DNA of 64,000 nucleotides, taken from assembly GCA_026419785.1 (NCBI GenBank), contig JAODTK010005680.1, positions 62,001-126,000 on the forward strand. The letters run 5' to 3'. Origin of the DNA: Sclerodactyla briareus. Lineage: Eukaryota; Echinodermata; Holothuroidea; Dendrochirotida; Sclerodactylidae. Shown here piece by piece: positions 12,710 to 24,129 of this stretch. The notes under the pieces are model-generated. The model was not told where the DNA came from and did no database searches. It saw only the letters and a program-made list of their open reading frames with translations. The position numbers and the translations under genes are program-made. How positions within the stretch are numbered: position 1 is the first letter of the stretch; every line of letters begins with the position of its first letter.

Positions 12710-12785
12710 AAAAGCGCCTTGATCAGGTGTAGCTGAATACGTGCGCTATATAAGACTACAACATTATCATTATCATTTTTTATCA
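12710..12785 (+). mobile_element. Short LINE-type 3' tail nested in the Nimb/I-like LINE
   Basis: Between the endonuclease and linker of the minus-strand LINE lies a + strand segment reading AAAAAGCGCCTTGATC, then GCGCTATATAAGAC and an ATTATCATTATC microsatellite. GCGCCTTGA...GCGCTATATAA followed by an ATT-type repeat is the 3' end seen in many CR1/L2-like LINEs and dependent short elements. The same GCGCTATATAAGAC occurs at 29272. Its position inside another element makes it a nested, very short insertion. Confidence 0.6.
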
Positions 12786-12799
12786 CGGCTGCCGGATCC

Positions 12800-13240
12800 A
12801 TGCGGGCCAAGACATGACTAGAAGCCATCCCTTACTGACACTAGAGGAGGCATTGAATCACCCAGACCTTCGAATCAGAAGTGGGAACAGCATCGCACAC
12901 CGAACTGAGTTGAGCGTAGAACACTTCGTTCACCAAGTCATCGCTTACACTGCAAAGATAAATGAAACACCCTCGGTGTTGTGTGATCCCCAGTCGCATT
13001 GTACGTCCGTTGATCGGTGTTACCCGTGTTACCAAGGAAACAAAGTGGTTGGCCACAGCAACAGCCATCTCTTGCGTACGCCGACCACCGTCACCACCTG
13101 AACCCAGCGGCGTCTTCAGAGAGAGCTGCAACTTCAATACCCAGCCTACTGAGTTTCCTTGACAGACAGGCAAACGGGCTATCTCATGAAGTGAGAGAAT
13201 GTTCCAGGAAACAAACCGGACCGCCCGCCTCAGATTGAGC
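12800..13240 (-). pseudogene. AP-like endonuclease portion of the Nimb/I-like LINE
   Basis: The N-terminal nuclease that nicks target DNA in active relatives. The start motif VSWNILSLHE and the VTPINGRTMRLGI and EVFYAQLSSVC segments are visible. The GDFN catalytic motif that should follow is not readable in one frame near 12850, where the nested tail lies close by. The domain is broken by frameshifts. Confidence 0.72.
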
Positions 13241-14429
13241 CGGGCGACCGGTGCGAAGAGGTGGACGACACCCCATCACCATCAGCACCGTGCCCATCAC
13301 GGACGCTGGTTCTCGAGGTCCTTTATTGGATTCCCGCGACGAACACAACTATGAAAATCTCGATAGTGTACTCTCGCTTGGGGGGAAGGAGGATGGAGTT
13401 CCAAAACCACCTCCCCCTTGCTTCAGATTCTTGGAAGGGATGCCAACCCTTGAAGGAGACCCTAACGGAAACCGACTCTGCTACCCTACTTCTCAGCTGT
13501 GCATGGACCCTTGCATTAACAGGCAGTTTGGAAAAGATAAATTATGGCTCTCAAGAGAAACCATGGGCATCTCGGCAGCTGTAGTGGTGGATTGTGTCCG
13601 AGGGACTAGCAAGCCCCTACACAAGTTTTTTCTAAGTTTCATTGTGCTTGATGACAGATGCCTCTAGTCGGAGTCAGTGGATGCGTTCAAATTAAAGACA
13701 TGGGAGTGAATAATTTTTCCATGCATTTTTCTCCATTTGCTCTATTGGCCGCTCCTAAATTTGAGAGGGCATTTTAGTGGTCCCCAAGGGGCGCCAACAC
13801 ACACCCATGGCTTTTGGAATACTACGATCACCTCTAGCCGAACCGATCAATAATCCCGAAGGCAAAACATTCTCTCATCACCCCACAGTGACATACACTC
13901 TTCACAAAAATTTCATGTCTTCTTTCTATGTGGCAGGTTGTCAAGGCAATCCATCCAGTGTCTGAACGTTTCAGAACGACAGGAGAGATTATACTCGCTT
14001 CAGGTATAGCGTTCACATCCGAACGATGAATTGCCGTGAGAACAAATTACTTACCTGTGGGCCGGTTTTCATGCCAAGTGTGTTTCTTTAACAGCATGTT
14101 TGACATGATATGTTACGGTGGCTCTCAGTAAGTTTGTACTTTCGCTGATGGGTAACAGCATGAGAAATCACTCCCGCATCAGTCGATACTGATCTCGAGA
14201 ACATATCTCGAGTCCTGGCTTCCGAGAGAGTGAAACCTGGGACGTCAATTTATCCTCAATTAACTTCGCGAGTGCTCGCGAGAAGGCGGGAGGCCTGGAA
14301 GATTGAGCTCTGAAGACGTGTAGGTTACTAGCTTGCTGTCTAACACGTCACACTCAATCTGCGTTAAAATTCAGAAAACATAAAACAAGTTTCATTCTTA
14401 TTGATGATTGCTCGGACAAGTGAACTAGG
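13241..14429. other. Unassigned sequence, possibly 5' flank of the LINE
   Basis: Relatively GC-rich up to about 13640, with an unrecognised + strand open frame of 138 codons at 13251-13667. The stretch directly abuts the start of the minus-strand LINE and may include its 5' untranslated region. Beyond 13700 nothing is recognised. Confidence 0.35.
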
Positions 14430-15069
14430 GAGACAGAGTATCTGTGTATGGGTGAGGAGCCGGGGAAGTGAGTTGCAAGGGACCATGCCAAAATGTGCAC
14501 ATTCCAAGTATCTGGGCTCGACCGTCCAGGATGATGGTGGGTCAGAGAAGGAAGTAGAAAAGAGAATTCAGCGGGATGGAACAGCTGGAGAAGAGTGACA
14601 TGAGTAGTCTGCAATAAGAAGGTCCCACCAAGAGTGATAGGAAAGTTGTATGAGACCATGGTCAGGACTATCAATAAAGTTTGAATGGAAGCATTGCCCA
14701 TAACAAAGAGGCAAGAGCACAATCGGGGGTGGCGCTAGATGAAAATGTTGAGGTTCTCACTTGGTGTCACGGGGGAAGATAAGATGCGAATAAGGCGTCA
14801 GGCAAAAACTCATGATGGCTGAGCTCAGTGACAAGTTGCGTCGGGCAAGACTACAATGTTTTGGACACGTGAGACCTATGTTGGGAGGAGAGTGATGGAG
14901 CTTGAGGTGGGGAGAGGGGCGAGAGGACGATCAAGGAGGATATGGCAGTGGCTAGAGTACAGGAGGAAGAAGGAAGACACAGGAGGCAGGACTGCATGGA
15001 GGAAAAGCCATCCGCACCGGGACCCTACTTAAATGTGGGTTTAAAGCCAGATTGAAGAAGAAGAAGAAG
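14430..15069 (+). mobile_element. RTE-like LINE 3' end with GAA tail
   Basis: The + strand carries the C-terminal third of a LINE ORF2. A frame at 14480-14600 gives KYLGSTVQDDGGSEKEV, a very characteristic post-palm motif. About 14610-14690 gives NKKVPPRVIGKLYETMVRT, the thumb helix. Around 14840-14880 comes LRRARLQCFGHV, where relatives have RLRWYGHV. About 14900-15032 gives VMELEVGRGARG and then EDTGGRTAWRKSH ending in DPT and a stop at 15030-15032. The RT active site is upstream and missing, so the copy is 5'-truncated. It ends in ATTGAAGAAGAAGAAGAAG at 15050-15069, a 3' microsatellite tail usual for such elements. Frameshifts occur between the blocks. Confidence 0.82.
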
Positions 15070-15775
15070 TGAACTAGGAACACTGGAACACTTTTTGAGC
15101 TTCAGTCATATCCGCCAGACCCCACACACCCACAGCAATTTAGCAACAAGGAAACTGACCCCGCTTGATTTATAAGCTTCAAGAAACCTCGTCATGAGAT
15201 CTCTACAAATTACTATTGCAAGATGGCTACAATAGATTTGATCCGTTTCGGGGTCACCCGTGAGGCTTCCAACCCCAATTGATGAGTTCAGCAGCTGTGT
15301 CACAGCAGGTAACGTACCAGTGGTGAAGATTCTGTCACGAGCTGGCTGGAAAAGTGGCGCACATTGCGAGGCAGTTTTTTTTTTTTTTTAAAACTACATA
15401 ACATAGGGCACCACTCCTGGCTCTGTGAAAACGGTGCTTTAAGAGTATAACGCAGCAAGCGAGAAAGTGTATACACATTTGTAAATACGAACCCCTCCGG
15501 TTGCTTCCTTGGGAAGGAGTTCGCCGGTTGGAAACCCAAATTTTTGCGATGGTGTGGTCGTGAACAAGTTCAGAAAACATTCTGGTGAGTACCTTTTTTT
15601 GGTATGAGACCTGAGTCTGCTTTCAGGGTCTCTTCATGTTGCCAGAAACGTCAAATGAAATAAAGTGAGAGGATCAAACCAAGAACTTATCTTTTGAAGT
15701 GTGATCTTTATTTCATGAGACGTGGAGTGAGTGGCAATGTGCTCGCCAATCCCACCCAGAATGAAAAGTAGGGGG
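15070..15775. other. Unassigned sequence
   Basis: No recognisable coding similarity; a T14 run occurs near 15375. Ordinary spacer as far as can be seen. Confidence 0.4.
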
Positions 15776-15858
15776 ATACGTAACATACATAATACATACA
15801 TACATACATTACGTACATACATAATAACATACATATCCACAACATACATACATACATC
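15776..15858. repeat. (CATA)n microsatellite
   Basis: Irregular CATA/TACA tetranucleotide repeats with small interruptions such as ACGTACATAC. The open frames crossing it with Met-Tyr-Val runs are products of the repeat. Confidence 0.85.
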
Positions 15859-18092
15859 GGAAAGAAAAATACAATGAACATATAGTGGAAAGCCGCCTGG
15901 GATTAGTGCAATTGTGACAGAAACCAGGACACATTAGGATACCATAATGCTGTACGTAAAATTCCAACATTGAATTAATTTGTCGGGTTTGCATTTTTTT
16001 GACCTGCGGAGATTAATTTTATATATATTCAAATGCTGATCCCGACAGTCATTCGTAGAAGGCAGATGAGCAAACATAGAAAACGCACGACTGCATCTCA
16101 GCAAATAAGCGCGGGGGATGGTGGTTGAATTAACTGATAAAATGCAGTTGCGATACTAGAGGGAATTATCCTAGGTTATAACGCTTCCTCGAGGGATGAG
16201 AGTGTCAACATCGGAGATGTACACGCCTGGGTAAATAACCCGACAAGTACTCAAACATATTTCCTCTATTTGCATATTCGTGTGTCAGCAGTCGTAAACT
16301 AAACCTACCAAGCCAACTCAGGAGACGAACTGGTAATCAGGCGTCTTACAGGCGCCCTCGAATTCAACCAACGTCCCATTCCTAAACAGAGTATATATAA
16401 GAAAAAAACACACCGTGGAATGATAAGTTGACTGTGCTCTTGAAATTATGTTCCTTTTGATCTTAGTTTTGTTGAGTCCCTCGTCTTCAATAAAATTTCA
16501 AAATGCTGGATCTTGTACTTTTGATAAGTTCTGGTCTGAGTAAATTAGCGATGAGGTGGGTACGGCACCCCACTGTCATCTTACGATAATTTTTTTCTGT
16601 TATTGCCCTTGGCTAATATTTGCATTGTGACAATGTGTGCAACATTAATGTACTATTACATTGAAGAAGGGTTTTCAGAGGACCGCATATTTCTCATACG
16701 GGATATATTAGCCCATTCAAATGTGCATGGCAATGAAGTGAATATAGGTGAAATGTCAAACTGAATATACAATATTGATAAGGCCCTTCGAGGACGAGAG
16801 ATCAAAAAATACTTGGATTACACGGAGAGCCATATGTCATCTTTTATTTATAAAAAGGAAAAGAAGGGAATTGGTAAGATAAATTGATGGAAAAAGATTG
16901 ACTTCGCCTTTTTGCACTGCTATAGAATTTATTTGTACGCAGTAACTGAGTCAGGTACACACCGGTACCTATCTTCACGACATTACCCGCTCTTTACTGC
17001 GCGCTATGGGGTATAGGAAGTTGGGAGGGAGGGGGGGGGGGGGGAGGCGTGCGATAATACATGGCATTTACTACTGACCGATTTTGGTTAATTACCTGTA
17101 ATTGGTAAGGTTTTCGAATTTACCTGCGGTTTTTAGGATACTGGGTTTTCATTACATAGTAAAACTCGTCTGCCAGACCCAACCTATCGACTTGAAGGTA
17201 GGAATATATGTACAGGGTTAGATAATCTGATTGATGAAATGACTGATTCAATAAGTGCGAAAGGGTCAACGATATGAATAATGACGTACCGTAAGTTACA
17301 AATTTGTTCATACAATTTTCACGTTTTGGTTTCGAATAAATACCGCGTGTTCAGTGTATTCATATATTTTTTGTTTACAATGTCATGGAAAAGAACGAAC
17401 ACGCCTTTTCCGGAAGTTACTTAGGTTTCAAAAGTCTGAGTCTCTAGTGTTCATGCTATATACGTTGGTGTCATGGCAACATATTCTCAGTGAGGATACG
17501 GCATTCCTGGAAATGAAAATGATTACCGGCGGGCTGTAAAGGCAGATGCGAATACAGCCTAAGCAATCCACCTAATGCTATTGACCACTACATGAAATCA
17601 GTAAGAGCGAGCCCAACATGGTATTTCTGGATGGCTGTCGTATCTCGTATTATATAAACTAATCGAGTCCTTAGTCAGCGTTAGGGAAGAAATTGAAGGC
17701 AACGGTTAAAAAACAAATTAGTAAAAAGATGGGAAGGTTATGTTGCCGCCGTTATCATTTCGAGTAAATCAGATAATTAACGGCATGTCGTATGGTATTA
17801 TATATCAACTGGCCAACACGAGAGGCGTCGTTGCACGATATCAGACATTAACTCACTTCTTCGGGCGGGTGTTGCGACACGATTTACGGAAAACTGTCTT
17901 ATTATATAAATAACAAAAACGGAATGAGTTTCAAAGCAATTTTCTATGATATCGTCTATTATTCGCCGGATATCGTGAGAAGATTATGGAGCTTTAAAGC
18001 AATGAGTGAAGTGGTAGCGGTCGTGATCGCACTTGCAACATGAGGGTAGTATTGAAGGACGCCGCGCCAGAGGCGGCTATGTCAAGTCCGAG
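15859..18092. other. Unassigned AT-rich sequence
   Basis: No coding or repeat similarity recognised. A G-rich run (G12, near 17031-17044) and short AT tracts are the only local features. Confidence 0.4.
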
Positions 18093-18340
18093 ATTCGATG
18101 TCCCGGGGTCGATGTTCCGCGGTTCGATGTTCCGCGTTCGATGTTCCCAGGGACGATGACCTCCCCGTTTTCATCATATGATTCTTTAACTTCATGAAAC
18201 TTCGGGGCCCAGGGCGACCGGAGAACATCGAACCCCGGAACATCGAACCTCGAAATTCGGGTGCCATTAAGACTTATACGAAAACAGAAACATCGAACCC
18301 CGGGAACTCGAAACTCGAAATCGACCCCCGAACATCGGGT
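18093..18340. repeat. Inverted minisatellite based on TTCGATGTTCC
   Basis: The left arm (18093-18150) repeats TTCGATGTTCC three to four times with short CCGCGG or CCCGGGG spacers. After a centre of about 70 bp the right arm (18221-18340) carries the reverse complement, GGAACATCGAA, repeated with CCCCGG and CTCGAAA spacers. The arms can pair over most of their length, so a long imperfect hairpin is possible. No terminal target duplication was evident. Confidence 0.7.
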
Positions 18341-18520
18341 AACCCCGCTAGAAGGATTGTCTTCATCCCATGACCTATTCACACGTCATCGCTAGCCCCC
18401 ACCGAATCGATATGCGTTGTAACCGTGGGTCGAGAGATACATCACTGATTCACTGTTTGACTATTTTCACTAACAAGGGACGCTACGGCCCTTCCCGGAA
18501 CTGTAGAAGATTCTCATGTG

Positions 18521-18527
18521 TTTTTTT

Positions 18528-18598
<71 letters not shown>

Positions 18599-18605
18599 TT
18601 TTTTT

Positions 18606-18644
<39 letters not shown>
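18521..18644. repeat. 124-bp poly(T) tract
   Basis: 124 bases of T with only three interruptions (A at 18529, A at 18597, G at 18606). This is longer than a normal genomic poly(A) relic and is prone to length error in assembly. The long phenylalanine runs in translated frames are artefacts of it. Confidence 0.95.
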
Positions 18645-18645
<1 letters not shown>

Positions 18646-21600
18646 GGCTACCCGCACTATGTGAAACCCGCTATTTTGGAGGGAATGGGTTAATGTGATT
18701 TGAAAATAGACGACTCCCTATTTGGACTTTCTCATGGGACTCGTGTGGATATATCGAAGCACGTTTGTTATTAGGACATAACATCGTGCGTGTCGTATTG
18801 ATTTATGCCAAGTAGAACTCACAGTGAACAGAACACTGAACGAGTGATATTGATTGGTAAAGTTATCGTTGTTGTTTTTCATTTCATTCTACTGGTGATG
18901 TAAAAAGACGAATCTGATAGATTTGCGCGTGGACTACCTCCTTCCTCATTTCGCGAAGTGCATCAAATACGCATTGGTTAGGCAACGCTGATTAACTTTT
19001 CCATTTTATATAATCGCATTAACGGAGAAAGGGTGCTTGGAACTAACTTTGTCCGTATTGCATGATGAGTAGTTTCCCGAATGGGCATGGCCATGCATAT
19101 GACGAACTCGTTCCCTGTACATTTCGAGTGGCGTTTATATTTCCAAGGAGAAGTTCATAGGGAATATTGCAACGGCCCGGAATGAACTAGGATCCTGTTG
19201 AACCGTACATGTTTTGTCGAATGAGGTCTATACAATGCAGTTCAGGTGTCCTGGTATGCTTGATAGTAGGCCTAGACTGCCATGTAGTAATCATTCACAT
19301 ACAGTTGTTTGGACATAATCCGGGAATTTTTTTGCTCGGGAGGGTGTGAATCCCCTGCTTCATCGCAGTTGTGGAACGCCACTATACTTCATCGAGATGA
19401 AGATGAGGTCAACTAACGCATCAAACACCGTCACCGACTCTTCGACTGAATCATTCAGAGTCTCTATTTCTGACCATTCACATATAGCTTGATTGCAATC
19501 CAATGCCCATATGGTTATGACAATCAACCTTTTTGCCGTTCTTCGTTTTTTCAGACTCACGATGCCTGATTGAATATCGGAAGTTTTGACGCTGGGGATT
19601 AATCATCTTTGAAGCATATATATCCGCCTTCCCTTTCGCTTGATCAGTGATACAGCCTTCACTATATGGAGACAAAGCACGTAAATGTTGGCCTTGGGTC
19701 ATTGCATCGGTTGAATATCTGTAACGTAATTTACATACGCTGATGACTCCCTTCAAAGGCATCGACTCGTTTTGAGATTTTTTAGGACTGACTCCAATAT
19801 GAGACGTTCATGGACTTCCCAACAGAGGGTTTCGATAACATGCAAGAACAAGATATATTGGTGATATTCGATGAACTCTGCTGGACGTTTGTGTTGTAAT
19901 CGTATTCATATAGTTTAAGGTGAATGTAGGCCTATATACCAAACCTTCGCACTCATGGATATTGGTCGTTCACAAACTGTGTATTGATTACACTTTTCGT
20001 TGACACTACGACAACTGCTTAGCGTAAACCGAATGAACATGCACCTGATTACTTTTGTCAGAATGATATAACAAAATTGTCCATCTTCCTACTAATCTTG
20101 GCAACATTGAAACATTCATATTTTACGCAGGCTCAGGGAACGCAACCTGTGGAAGCCTATTCGTTCAGCTATACCTCCTCTATGTTATCTTGTGGCACAT
20201 TGCGAACTTCTTTTCTCATATGGACGGGATGTGAACGGAAATGATATTTGCTGTATTCATATAACTAGTTTATTGACCCAAGCTCAATGGTCGTCGACTG
20301 TAGTTGACTATTTTAAGGGAACAGAAACTCACGAATTGTATGGATGATTGTACGTGATATTCCCACGTCATGTGATGCCCTATCATTCTTCGATAACCTC
20401 ATTCATGTTTAAAAATCGCAGGTTCAGGATGAGATATCTGACACGACCGTTCCTATTCAATCGTTGAGCAGACCTTATCTTCTATTTACTACTTGCTACC
20501 AAGGAGTCAGCTACCATAAATGATAATCATTATCAAATATGCAAGTTCTAGGCAGTGCAGGTTTCTTACTGAATCTGTTTCGGTTTCGGTGACTATCAGC
20601 GTTACTTGACCTGCCCTTGCACTGCTTTCGACTATTTCATCGATGATTTCGAATTGGGCAAAAACGTGATACAAACACACGTCACCACCCTGGGCTAGTA
20701 CTTTCAATGTAACGGTGTTTCGGATGTGTGCATCTCTAGGTTATCGCAACTTACGAGGGCGCTCAACTGTACAATTCCACTGTTCTTCAGGAATATATTT
20801 CATGCGGTTGGAGACTGAGCGAATGGCTTATGAAAAATGCAGTCGTTTAAAACGTAATCATGAATCTAGACTGTACTTAATACGAAGTGTACCTTTATTT
20901 GATTTTTTCGACCATGTCGGGAAATATCGAATGCCCATCGATCTCAATTTACGTCGGTGAAGGGTGTAAATAATTGTGTGATTTCCGTCGGCTAACATTG
21001 TAGTAGCTTACCGGCAGCACGTAGTACTGTTGCTTAGATTACTGATAAGAAAACCGAGGACGTTTCAATCCAAGTTCTTTGAACAGCTGATGTGGAATTT
21101 GTTGCTTCCTTTGTTTTCTTTTTTTCCTGCTATATCCTGTGTACGACGTACGTATTCGAACTCATGAATAACTTGAAAGAGCGGATTAAGAGGAGTAGCG
21201 TTTCGTCCAGTGCATATGATGTCTTGTTTGTGTGGTGCGTGAACTTCCCCTAACTTTCCTGTTTGCGGTGAAGACGCGTGTTGACCAACATGGCGGCCAT
21301 ACATTTTCTTAATAGGACCAACGGCATAGCAAATCAAATGTCCATGGCAGTAATGATAGGACTTGGGCTTTCTCGTGCATAATAAATCGGACGCAGCCAA
21401 TCGCTATCGAGTGGTTTTACCCAGTAGATTCTACAGTAGGGAAACGAGTTAGATATATCGACTGCTTTCCTTTACAATCAGAACGACATGTCAAACATTC
21501 TACAAACTTGTCGACAGTTTTCAGGTGTTACAAATGCGGTGCGTCTTTGCATAGGTATGTTGATCATTCACTGCCCTAAACTGAAACTCATGTCAGGAGG

Positions 21601-22171
21601 TCAATACGGCCACAGCCGAAACTGAAGTTTGTCCGAGCGTATGGCTGGCCAAAAGACGAATCCGCGGTGTGGGGTGAGTTTATTCCTTAGAAACGTATAT
21701 TAAATCATTCATGATCCAAGTCATTTTACTGGCATGAGTGCGCTCTTCAAAATGTTTGACAGTTTATTTTCAATTCAGAAGAGCATGTGTCACCGTCGGA
21801 GAATAGCATTCCAAGTCGACGAGTCTTCAGTCAGGTTTTCGTGGATCCTACTCTGGCGGTAACTGCCGGGATTACTTTGATCCTAAAAAGCATTTTGGCA
21901 CGTATCATATCTCGTCTGCGACCAAACACTTACGAAATGTGGTAAATTGTGCGAAATTGCTATTCGTATTTTAACGAGGTCTGATCAAAAACTGGCTACG
22001 TGAGAGTCCCAACGCAGTCTTGTGTGACATCGCGCGTTTCTTCGCTACGTTGGCGACACCAAATAGTTTCTTTATGCAGATGCTAGTGTATTGTCGTTAA
22101 TTTCTACGGACGTAACATCTAGCACTTACCTGCTGAATTCTTCAAAACTGTAATGATTGGTTTTCTGATAA
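18645..22171. other. Unassigned AT-rich sequence
   Basis: About 3.5 kb with no recognised coding sequence, tandem repeat or transposon domain. Open frames are short (longest 111 codons, 21065-21400 minus) and resemble no family I know. Around 21975 the phrase ACGAGGTCTGATCAAAAA recalls a transposon terminus but has no partner. Confidence 0.35.
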
Positions 22172-22192
22172 CCCCCCCCCCCCCCCCCCCCC
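22172..22192. repeat. Poly(C) tract
   Basis: 21 consecutive C. On the minus strand it is a G run. Such tracts recur through the window (near 17031, 24018, 24081, 33643, 59168). Confidence 0.9.
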
Positions 22193-22579
22193 TCCTTCCT
22201 CACATGTGGGAAAGAGTGCACTTGGTGCTAAACTTGAATGAAAATTATGAATGTGCAAGGGCGCGATTTGTTGGGATGGGGGGAGGGGGGACGGACAAGA
22301 TAAATACTATCTAAGCGGAGCGCCACAGTGGTTGGCGCGAGCGTACAATAATTTTTAGTTGACAGACCCCCAGATTCAGGAACGGCACCTTCCGGCCTTA
22401 TGGACGGAGCAGCATTCCTAAAATTGATTTTGAAAAATGTTATTTTAGGGAAGGTTCTCCAAAACTTATCGCCTCAGGGATCAATTTCAAGTGCTGCGTT
22501 GGGTGCTGCGACATTCTAAAATACCATGCAAGTGAGGTTTACAGTCATGAAACGAGCAATGGATTGGGCGATGGCAACA

Positions 22580-24115
22580 ACCAGTACGTTCGCGCGAAAC
22601 GCGAGATTTTGCAGAATCAAATTGCACTGAACCCGAAGATTACGGCCCCCATTTTTTATCCTAATTTCGGACCACAGGCGCATGGAGGGACACTTCTCAT
22701 CAGGGAACAGACAGTTGGCCCGATGAGGATAACACAGAAGTAAACCGCAACTACAAACGCGAAGCGCTCGCGAAAATTTTCACTTCTCTTCTGTACTCAC
22801 CATCGAAAAGTCAGGCAATCCTCCCTCTTGATATAAATTATCCTCACCTGAATTTTGATCATGGGTCATTTGTCGATTTTGTGGCGTTTCCCTTGCCGAA
22901 AATTCGATTGCTATTTTATTGGCTCAGTATGTGCACCGTGCATGCACACAACTTTCAACACAAGTGGTCGTCCCCCATAAATTGATTGCTGAATACTCTA
23001 TTTTCAAATTTGCAAATAGCAGGGGCGTCCCGACTGCCCCGACTTCAACTTTTCGGCCCGAATATCCAACCATTTGTACTCCTTAGAAAAACAGAATCTC
23101 CCCCAGCAGTTTGGGACATATAGCTAGCTTTAGCTCAACGCCCCAATCAGGGAATATGACTCATTGCCCTAAGAGCCGGGAACTTCCGATAGCCGTTATC
23201 GGAGAAACATGGTTTGAAAATTCCAGGCCGTCTGATAGCCCAGGGTACTGCAGTTCCAAATCGCGCGCGGTCGAGGTCAGGAGGAAAAGGACCGGAGGCT
23301 AAATGGTTTAGTAATAAAAAAAGAAGTTGATTGTAATTTCAGGATCAATGAGAATGTTATTGTATTATTTCACCTCACAATTATGTATAAGTTAGGGTGT
23401 GCGGACGGGAAAGCAATGTGTCAAAATCGACCACTGGTACGCGCGAAACAAAATTCGTTTTAACTTTTTAGTTGCATTCGAGCGAATTTGTGCTTTTTTT
23501 CATCTATATTTGGAGCATTCCATTGAAAATTCAGGCGATATTTGAACTTCTCGCACTTTCTCCATTTAAATTTTGAATCATTCCTTTTTGACAACGCAAT
23601 TTTTGTGGCGTTCTCTGTCCACATTTTCGATGCCCCACCGTGTGCCCTCATACTGATAGTATGTGACCGTGCACCCAACTTTCAACAAGTGGTCGCACCC
23701 ATAAATAAATTTAGGATCCCGCCAATCTTATGCAAACGAAATGAGAGAACCCTTCTTTCATTGATAATTAAGAACAACCCGGAGTAATTTTCAGGCATTT
23801 TTTTTTGTTAAGGAACACCATATGTCTGCACAAGGCACATCATATATCTGAACACTACCGGAACATAAGATACCCGCGTGCGCAGCGCGCAAAAAATCGG
23901 ATATGAAGTAGCAGAATGCACTCAACTTGATCGTTTAGGTCATATGCATTGTTTTGAACACGGTTGCTGGGATATGGCGGAAACAGTGTCAACAAAATAG
24001 TAGTCGGCTCAATATGGGGGGGGGGGGAGGGGGACAAAATGCATTGCGTCCCCCTCAACCAAAATATTGGGGGGACGCCGTCCCCCCCCCCCTCCCGTCA
24101 TGATCCCCGCCCTTG
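22580..24115. repeat. Diverged dispersed-repeat region with two related blocks
   Basis: Two blocks, about 22875-22985 and 23605-23710, share TTTTGTGGCGTT, TATGTG(C)ACCGTGCA and ACTTTCAACA...AAGTGGTCG...CCCATAAAT in the same order. GCGCGAAACG and GCGAAGCGCTCGCGAAAA phrases and the terminal GGGGGGACGCCGTCCCCCC segment (24070-24090) accompany them. The pattern suggests two decayed copies of one non-coding mobile repeat. The class could not be named. Confidence 0.5.
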
Positions 24116-24129
24116 AATGTGGTTATAAG

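Larger units (their letters stand above)
11400..13240 (-). mobile_element. Nimb/I-like LINE with endonuclease, linker and RT
   Basis: The most complete element in the window. On the minus strand it opens near 13225 with VRFVSWNILSLHE, the usual start of the AP-like endonuclease. It continues through a VAVANHFVSLVTRVTPING segment and an EVFYAQLSSVCDA segment at 13080-12880. A linker (12710-12450) reads TAYRAFQRPRNSA and VVKGDDGRVLTEES. The RT begins near 12431 with an EALEQLKGGNAPG segment, followed by ALELLNDHYCSVRSTGVI, a finger TPLSTRQSLCW, then VDFSKAFDSV-like palm sequence seen in another frame. The active site near 11776-11764 reads FADAAA where FADDA is expected, so a catalytic aspartate is lost. 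A C-terminal WTKTKIQSFG segment ends about 11520. At least five frameshifts are needed to join these, so it is inactive. Confidence 0.85.

Noticed and set aside
13251-13667. 138-codon + strand open frame next to the Nimb/I-like LINE
   Set aside because: Proline-rich, unrecognised and antisense to the likely LINE 5' flank; a competing frame overlaps it.
18370-18693. Open frames with long phenylalanine runs
   Set aside because: They are translations of the 124-bp T tract.
21970-22060. Mariner-like terminus (ACGAGGTCTGATCAAAAA)
   Set aside because: No inverted partner and no transposase sequence found nearby.
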